Part shown: piece after piece, positions 59,541 to 64,000 of the stretch
Layout: the number at the start of each line of letters is the position of its first letter
Numbering within the stretch: position 1 is the first letter of the stretch
NCBI RefSeq assembly: GCF_025061645.1
Contig: NZ_JANYMP010000016.1
Coordinates: 180,585 to 244,584, forward strand
DNA length: 64,000 bases
From: Umezawaea endophytica
GTDB taxonomy: Bacteria; Actinomycetota; Actinomycetes; Mycobacteriales; Pseudonocardiaceae
Direction of reading: 5' to 3'
The notes under the pieces: generated by a model
The model's input: only the letters and a program-made list of their open reading frames with translations
What the model was told of the DNA's origin: nothing
Database searches by the model: none
Program-made: the position numbers and the translations under genes

Positions 59541-60080
59541 TCAGCCGGACTGCGCCGCGATCACCTCGGCGCTGAACCGCACGCACGCGTCGCAGATCTT
59601 GACACCCGGTCCCGCCACGAGCCGCGCGGAGTCGGCGGCTCCCCTGCCGCAGAACGAGCAACTGAACCCGCTGGTGGAGGGCACCGGGTCGACGTGCGAC
59701 GGGCCGTGCGCCGCGTCGGCCTCGCCGAGCACCCGACCGCACAGGTCGACGCAGCCGTCGCAGATGAACACCCCCGGCCCCGCCACCAGGCTGCTCACCT
59801 CGGTCTTGGCCGCGCCGCAGAACGAGCAGACGAGGTCCGCCCCCACCTTCCGCCGCGGCTTCCACCCCTCGGTGCCGCCCGCTTCCTCGATCATCTGGTG
59901 CACGCGCTGGTGGCTCACGTCCAGCGCCTCGGCGATCTCCCGCATCGACCCACCGGCCAGGTGCAGGTGCCGGACCGCCCGGTGGTAGTCGGCCTTCACC
60001 ACCTCGGCCCGCCCCACCGCCTCGAACCACTCGGAGGCCGCCGCGCGCGCGGCCCGCAGCAACCTCTCGTCAAGCCCCAC
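59541..60080 (-). CDS. HTH protein with two ClpX-type C4 zinc fingers
   Basis: A 179-residue protein. Residues ~25-68 form a helix-turn-helix ('GSMREIAEALDVSHQRVHQM'), like the sigma region 4 or antitoxin type. Two C4 fingers follow: C85-x2-C88-x18-C107-x2-C110 and C141-x2-C144-x18-C163-x2-C166, each 'CSFCG...LVAGPGV.ICD.C', the ClpX N-terminal zinc-binding pattern. No AAA+ domain is present, so it is not ClpX. It may bind DNA and recruit the partners or substrates recognised by ClpX-like fingers (inference). The GTG start at 60080 lies 10 bp inside the end of the upstream gene, so the pair is co-translated. Confidence 0.8.
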   Translation of the reverse strand: MGLDERLLRAARAAASEWFEAVGRAEVVKADYHRAVRHLHLAGGSMREIAEALDVSHQRVHQMIEEAGGTEGWKPRRKVGADLVCSFCGAAKTEVSSLVAGPGVFICDGCVDLCGRVLGEADAAHGPSHVDPVPSTSGFSCSFCGRGAADSARLVAGPGVKICDACVRFSAEVIAAQSG

Positions 60081-60741
60081 CGGTCGAGGCCACCACCTTC
60101 GCCGTCAACTCGCCCACCGCGCGGCCCAGCAGGTCCTGCTCGTCGTCGGGCAACGACCGGCTCGCGTGCACCATCTGCGCGGCCGTGAGCAGCCGCGTCC
60201 AGTCCTCGGCGGTACCGAGGTTGCCCAGGTGCGCGGGCAGCAGCAGGCCCAACGCCTTCAGGTCGGCGCGAGCGCACAGCTTCGCCACCAGCACCTCCAG
60301 GTCGGCGGGCCCGGCCAGGTCGGACCGACCGGTCGACCGCAGCCCCTCCGCAACCGCGAACCGGATCCCGTCCCCGTAGGGCCCGGCGGGCACGTCCGCG
60401 ACGCGGTCGGCGGCGGCCAGGTAGTGCCGCCGGGCCTCGTCGGGGTCGCCGAGGTCCCGCTGCGCACGGGCGATGTTCAGGTGCAACGACGGGTAGAACC
60501 CGCGCACCCGCTCGTCACCCACCGCGTCGGCTCGGTCCAGGCACACCACGTTCCAGCGCAGGACGTCCTCGGGGGTGCCCTGGTGCCGCGCGACGTAGTG
60601 CGCGGCGACACACGCCTCGTAGTCGTCACCCGCCGCGTCCCACGCTTCGAGGAAGAGCCTCTTCGCCTCCTCGGGCCGCCCGGCGGCCTCGGCCCGCATG
60701 CCTTCGCCGCACAACCGCACGACGGTGTTGTCCGGGTCCAT
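60070..60741 (-). CDS. TPR-like hypothetical protein
   Basis: A 223-residue all-helical protein. Repeated motifs of the A/G-x-x-x-x-A type ('AAGRPEEAKRLFLEAWDAAG', 'RAQRDLGDPDEARRHYLAAA') suggest three to five tetratricopeptide units, followed by a C-terminal helical part. ATG 60741 has GGAGGTGG upstream, while the GTG at 60750 would be too near that RBS. It overlaps the HTH/zinc-finger gene by 11 bp. TPR proteins usually bind partners; this pair is probably a small regulatory unit of unknown role. Confidence 0.7.
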   Translation of the reverse strand: MDPDNTVVRLCGEGMRAEAAGRPEEAKRLFLEAWDAAGDDYEACVAAHYVARHQGTPEDVLRWNVVCLDRADAVGDERVRGFYPSLHLNIARAQRDLGDPDEARRHYLAAADRVADVPAGPYGDGIRFAVAEGLRSTGRSDLAGPADLEVLVAKLCARADLKALGLLLPAHLGNLGTAEDWTRLLTAAQMVHASRSLPDDEQDLLGRAVGELTAKVVASTGGA

Positions 60742-60750
60742 CCCGACCAC

Positions 60751-61861
60751 CTCCAGACCGTCCAGCGTAGCTAGACGGAAAGGGCGGCGTCTATGGGTGC
60801 TAGACGGTCAGCAGGGTGGTGTCCTCGAGTCGGCCGTGGTGCCTCACGAGATCTGGAACGTCACTGAGAGCAACAGCGCGCATAAGGACACCACTGTGGA
60901 CATTCCCATCCGAGATAACTCGATCGAATGCGAGAAGCAGCAACTTTCCGCTGTTCTGCGGAAAGCGGTCCACCGCAAGGAAATCTGCACATCCGACACC
61001 ATCGGGGCGTGCCAGACTCACCGAAGTCACTGTAGGTAACGACAAACGGGCCGTTGTTGTCGACGAGCGGTAGTTCGCTATCCAGACAGGTGAACTTTGC
61101 CCACCAGGAAGCAGACGCACCGCAGACCGCTTGCCGACCGTATCCACCGGTCGCCGCCTGGAAATGATCTTGAAATCCCGGCCCGGCTTTCGATGACAAC
61201 CATGTCACCGCACAGGCGCACATCGTTCGACCAGGTCAGACCCGTGGCCACTCGACGCTCCGGGATTTCGCCACAGACCAAGGGGTCTGTCGCGGGGTGA
61301 GGCGTGATTCCGCCCGACCTGGTTAGCTGATCACGACCGCCTGGACCACTGGTCCGAGCGGTGCACCAGGACTGTTCACCAGCCACACGTTCCTCGTCCC
61401 GACTCCGATCGGGTCGGGACGACCGGCGCCCCCCGCGAAGATCAGCCGGTGCGAGGTGAACGGTGGACACCCCTGGAAGAGGGGACGATGAGCAGCGCGA
61501 TCCGGAATCGCGACGTGAGCCCGGCTGGAGCGCCAACTCCGGCCGGCTCGTCATCGTCCTGTCGTGCTTGACCGAGGTCATCCAGTTCGTGAGCGCGATC
61601 CTGGACCTGGTCAGCTAGCCCGCGACCGGGTGGTACGCGATCCGCGTGCCACCCGCTCTCAAATTCTTCCGGCCCGCACCTGCACATCGCGGAGCCGGTG
61701 GAATTCGTTTCACCAACAAGGCAAATGTAGCAGCCCCGGTTCGTCCACGCCGGAGGGCGATCGTGATCCACATCAGGAGAACCGCAGCTCACAGCTATTT
61801 CCGGCGCGAAACGAATTCACCTGGTCGTGAGTGGGTATTCCACCTCACCTCATCGAACGAG
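60751..61861. other. Long gene-poor stretch of lower GC
   Basis: About 1.1 kb without a convincing gene; only a weak 51-codon frame (61463-61618) stands out. GC content drops visibly (by eye to the mid-50s % around 60840-61260), and codon patterns in every frame are unlike neighbouring genes. A small perfect hairpin is at 60944-60951/60958-60965 (8-bp arms, 6-nt loop). I see no transposase remnant, tRNA or repeat array. Confidence 0.6.
61463..61618 (+). CDS. Possible small protein (51 residues) with hydrophobic C-terminus
   Basis: A frame from GTG 61463 with GAGGTG just upstream. The first 25 codons are charged and only moderately G/C-rich in third position; the last 26 are strongly so and encode 'RLVIVLSCLTEVIQFVSAIL', a possible membrane helix. 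It ends at TAG 61618. No family is recognised and it may be spurious. Confidence 0.25.
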   Translation: MDTPGRGDDEQRDPESRREPGWSANSGRLVIVLSCLTEVIQFVSAILDLVS

Positions 61862-63331
61862 TCAGCCCGACGGCACGGCCTGGACGGCCAACAGGGTGAT
61901 GTCGTCGTGTTCGGACGGGCCGAGCCAGTCGAAGACCGCGCGGCGGACGGTGTCGATGGTGGCGTCCGCTCGTTGGCCCGTGCACTCGGCGAGCACCGCT
62001 TGCAGGCGTTCCTCGCCGAACAACTCCTCGCGGTTGGACTCCGCGCGGGCCTCGGTGATGCCGTCGCTGTAGAGCAGGAGGGTTTCGCCGGGTTTCACCG
62101 TGACCGTCGTCTCCTGGAAGCGGACGTCGGTCAGGACGCCGACGATGCCGCCCCTGGCCACCACCTCCTCCACCGTGCCACCCGCGTGCAGCAGCATCGG
62201 TGGTGGGTGGCCGCCCGAGGCGAGGGTGAGGTGGAGGCCGCCGTCGTCGGCCTGCACGAGGGTGCCCACGACCAGGGTGGTGAAGAGCTTGCTGCCCGCG
62301 GCGACCAGCGCGGCGTTGAGCAGGTAGAGGAGGTGCGCCGGGCGCTGCTCCACCAGGAGGAGGGTGTGCAGGGACCTGCGCACGCGTCCCGAGTGGACGG
62401 CCGCTTCGAGGCCGTTGCCGCAGACGTCGCCGAGGACGAAGGTGGCGCTGCCGTCCTCCCGCAGGTGGACGTCGTAGAAGTCGCCGCCCACCTCCGCCCG
62501 CCTGGCCGCCGGGTGGTACGCCGTGGCCAGCAGGGTGCCGGGGACGTCCGGCAGCGGCTTGGGCAGGAGGTCCGCGCGGAGCACGTCCACGACTCTGGAC
62601 TGCTCGCCGTGGCGGATCGCCGCTTCCAGCGCGCGGGCGGCGTGGTCGCCGTAGCGGCGGATCGCGTCGATCTCGGCGGCGGTGAACGGGCCGCCCGGCA
62701 CCCGGCGGACCACGACCAGCGCGCCGAGCGAGGTGCCGCCCTTGACGAGGGGCACGGCGTGGGCGTGGCCCGGTTCGCCGAAGTCGACCGGGAGGTCCGG
62801 AGTGGATTCACGGCCGAACACCGCGTGCGGCACGGCGCCGTCCAGCACGTCCAGCAAGCCGGTGACCAGGCCCGCGGACTGGCGGGTCGTGCGGGCGCGG
62901 ACCACCTCCGTCGTGCCCTTGGCGCCGTACCACCACTCGACCCTGCCGCGCGGGGCCGGGACGATCACGGCGCACTGGTCGGCCAGGTGGGCCAGCGCCA
63001 GTTCGACGACGGCCTTCAGGGTGTCGGCGCGGTCCGTCGCCGAGGCCAGCCGGTTCAGTGCCTCGTCCAGGAACGCCCGGTCCCAGCCGGCCGGGGTGTC
63101 CAGGTAGCAGGCCGTCCAGCCGTCGCCGAGCGCCTGGCGACGGGCCGGGGTGGTCAGCGGCGTGCCTGGTCGGAGGGCCGGGTGGAGGGTCGTCGCCGCC
63201 GGGTTGAGGACGGCGATCACGTCGTCTTCGTCCACGATGGCCACCGCCTCGCGGAGGCCGTCGACCAGGCGGCGCCAGGCGGGCAGCGCGATTCCCGGTG
63301 CCTCCGTGTCCACACGGTGCCCCTGGGCCAT
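61862..63331 (-). CDS. PP2C-type SpoIIE-family serine phosphatase with PAS/GAF-like sensor
   Basis: A 489-residue protein. Residues ~15-85 resemble a PAS domain ('REAVAIVDEDDVIAVLNPAA'), residues ~90-240 a GAF domain ('LKAVVELALAHLADQCAVIV' ... 'FTAAEIDAIRRYGDHAARAL'), and ~250-489 a SpoIIE/RsbU phosphatase: 'RAEVGGDFYDVHL', 'GDVCGNGLEAA', 'ASGGHPPPML', 'LLLYSDGITEARAES' and 'HDDITLLAV'. The Asp residues binding Mn are present. Such proteins dephosphorylate anti-sigma-factor antagonists in response to stress signals. ATG 63331 has AGGAG upstream. It diverges from the HAMP-sensor gene, with 103 bp between starts. Confidence 0.88.
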   Translation of the reverse strand: MAQGHRVDTEAPGIALPAWRRLVDGLREAVAIVDEDDVIAVLNPAATTLHPALRPGTPLTTPARRQALGDGWTACYLDTPAGWDRAFLDEALNRLASATDRADTLKAVVELALAHLADQCAVIVPAPRGRVEWWYGAKGTTEVVRARTTRQSAGLVTGLLDVLDGAVPHAVFGRESTPDLPVDFGEPGHAHAVPLVKGGTSLGALVVVRRVPGGPFTAAEIDAIRRYGDHAARALEAAIRHGEQSRVVDVLRADLLPKPLPDVPGTLLATAYHPAARRAEVGGDFYDVHLREDGSATFVLGDVCGNGLEAAVHSGRVRRSLHTLLLVEQRPAHLLYLLNAALVAAGSKLFTTLVVGTLVQADDGGLHLTLASGGHPPPMLLHAGGTVEEVVARGGIVGVLTDVRFQETTVTVKPGETLLLYSDGITEARAESNREELFGEERLQAVLAECTGQRADATIDTVRRAVFDWLGPSEHDDITLLAVQAVPSG

Positions 63332-63434
63332 CGGGTGCGCTCCTGGAGTCGGGGTCGGTGGTGGCGGGTCTTCAACTTATCGGACCGGCTCGTGGGAGGC
63401 TTGGGGTAGATCGCCGATTCTCGCGGAGGCTGTA

Positions 63435-64000
63435 GTGACGACGGGGCTGGACGACACCGACGTGACGGGCGACGCGGCGCTGGAGCGCGTGCTCGCCGCG
63501 ATGCGGGACATGCGCGACGGCAACTTCCGCCGCAGGCTGGTGCCCGCGGGCGGTGGCGTGGCCGCGGAGCTGGCCACCGTGTTCAACGAGATAGCCGGGC
63601 GCAACCAGTGGCTGGTCGGTGAGCTGGTGCGGGTGCGGCAGGCCGTCGGGCAGGAGGGGCGGCTGGACGAGCGGATCGCGCCGGACGACGGTCAGGCCGG
63701 GTGGGCGATGGCGGTCGACTCGGTGAACGGCCTGCTCGAAGACCTGATGCGGCCGACGACCGAGCTGAGCCGGGTGCTGGCCGCGGTCGCGGACGGCGAC
63801 CTGTCGCAGCAGATCCAGGTCACCGCGCGCGGTGACCTGGCGGCGCTGGCCGAGACGTTCAACTCGATGACGGCGACCCTGCGGACGTTCGCGGGCGAGG
63901 TCACCCGCGTGGCGCGCGAGATCGGCACCGACGGGCGGCTGGGCGGGCAGGCGGAACTGCCGGGCGTGGCGGGCATCTGGAAGGACCTGACCGACTCGGT
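63435..64000 (+). CDS. HAMP-repeat sensor protein, C-terminus cut by window edge
   Basis: The frame is open from GTG 63435 (GGAGG 6 bp upstream) to the window end, 188 codons. Two to three HAMP-like units are visible: 'LERVLAAMRDMRDGNFRRRL', 'LSRVLAAVADGDLSQQIQVT' with 'GDLAALAETFNSMTATLRTF', and the start of a third around 'IGTDGRLGGQAELPGVAGIW'. There is no transmembrane segment, so this is a soluble poly-HAMP protein of the kind followed by GAF, histidine kinase and receiver domains (Nik1/SCO-type hybrid kinases). The downstream part is outside the window. Confidence 0.8.
   Translation, partial: MTTGLDDTDVTGDAALERVLAAMRDMRDGNFRRRLVPAGGGVAAELATVFNEIAGRNQWLVGELVRVRQAVGQEGRLDERIAPDDGQAGWAMAVDSVNGLLEDLMRPTTELSRVLAAVADGDLSQQIQVTARGDLAALAETFNSMTATLRTFAGEVTRVAREIGTDGRLGGQAELPGVAGIWKDLTDS

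Noticed and set aside
60861..61581. Overlapping frames of 120 and 167 codons in the low-GC stretch
   Set aside because: No codon bias, RBS or recognisable domain; composition unlike any neighbouring gene.

Overview
This window comes from a high-GC actinobacterium. The codon third positions are almost all G or C, GTG starts are frequent, and neighbouring genes are packed with GTGA/ATGA start-stop overlaps. The gene content (HelR-type RNA polymerase helicase, hydroxamate NRPS siderophore locus, actinobacterial iron boxes, protocatechuate operon, CebR-like operator sequences) fits a filamentous actinomycete. I would guess the Pseudonocardiales (Saccharothrix/Actinosynnema/Lentzea type), but the genus is inference.

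Layout. 1-2.1 kb: metallo-beta-lactamase-fold hydrolase (cut by the window edge), small GNAT protein and a luciferase-like oxidoreductase. 2.2-4.7 kb: an HExxHxxxxxH metalloprotease with a small overlapping partner gene. 4.8-6.8 kb: helR. 7.0-9.0 kb: a secreted GH85 endoglycosidase. 9.0-15.5 kb: iron-siderophore transport, with a FecCD/FecE-type importer (minus strand) and a divergent heterodimeric ABC exporter (plus strand) sharing an iron box. 15.5-20.1 kb: a cassette of coiled-coil membrane protein, M48 peptidase, small helical protein and AAA ATPase, then a PPOX-fold protein. 20.2-37.8 kb: the core siderophore operon, transcribed leftward as ornithine N-hydroxylase, siderophore-binding lipoprotein, a ~4960-residue NRPS and MbtH, from a promoter region carrying a strong iron box. 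37.9-43.9 kb: a four-gene operon combining LuxC, LuxE, PaaK-like adenylation domains and a GNAT protein, which I cannot assign to a known pathway.

44-52.5 kb: a LacI regulator, an oligopeptide-type ABC transporter and a GH1 beta-glucosidase, i.e. import and intracellular hydrolysis of beta-glucosides, with a LacI-type palindrome in front of the binding-protein gene and an intrinsic terminator after the glucosidase. 52.7-53.2 kb: MOSC protein. 53.3-59.4 kb: a complete pcaIJHGBDC-R operon turning protocatechuate into 3-oxoadipyl-CoA (thiolase pcaF not in the window), with a three-half-site IclR-type operator. 59.5-64 kb: a two-gene unit (HTH plus double ClpX-type zinc finger; TPR-like protein), a ~1.1 kb nearly gene-free stretch of lower GC, then a SpoIIE-type phosphatase divergent from a HAMP-repeat sensor cut by the window end.

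How it works together. Under iron limitation the iron boxes should derepress both the importer/exporter pair and the NRPS operon. The assembly line reads A-T-E / C-A-T-E / C-A-T / C-A-T / C. Adenylation domain 3 carries the ten-residue code for N5-hydroxyornithine, domains 1 and 4 are near twins, and domain 2 reads Gln-like. This predicts a linear or diketopiperazine-ended tetrapeptide hydroxamate related to erythrochelin, with a different second residue. The most interesting unexplained items are that second residue, the catalytically altered condensation domains, the LuxC/LuxE/PaaK operon beside it, a perfect 23-bp palindrome with a neighbouring G-rich tract, and two orphan LacI-type operators between convergent genes.
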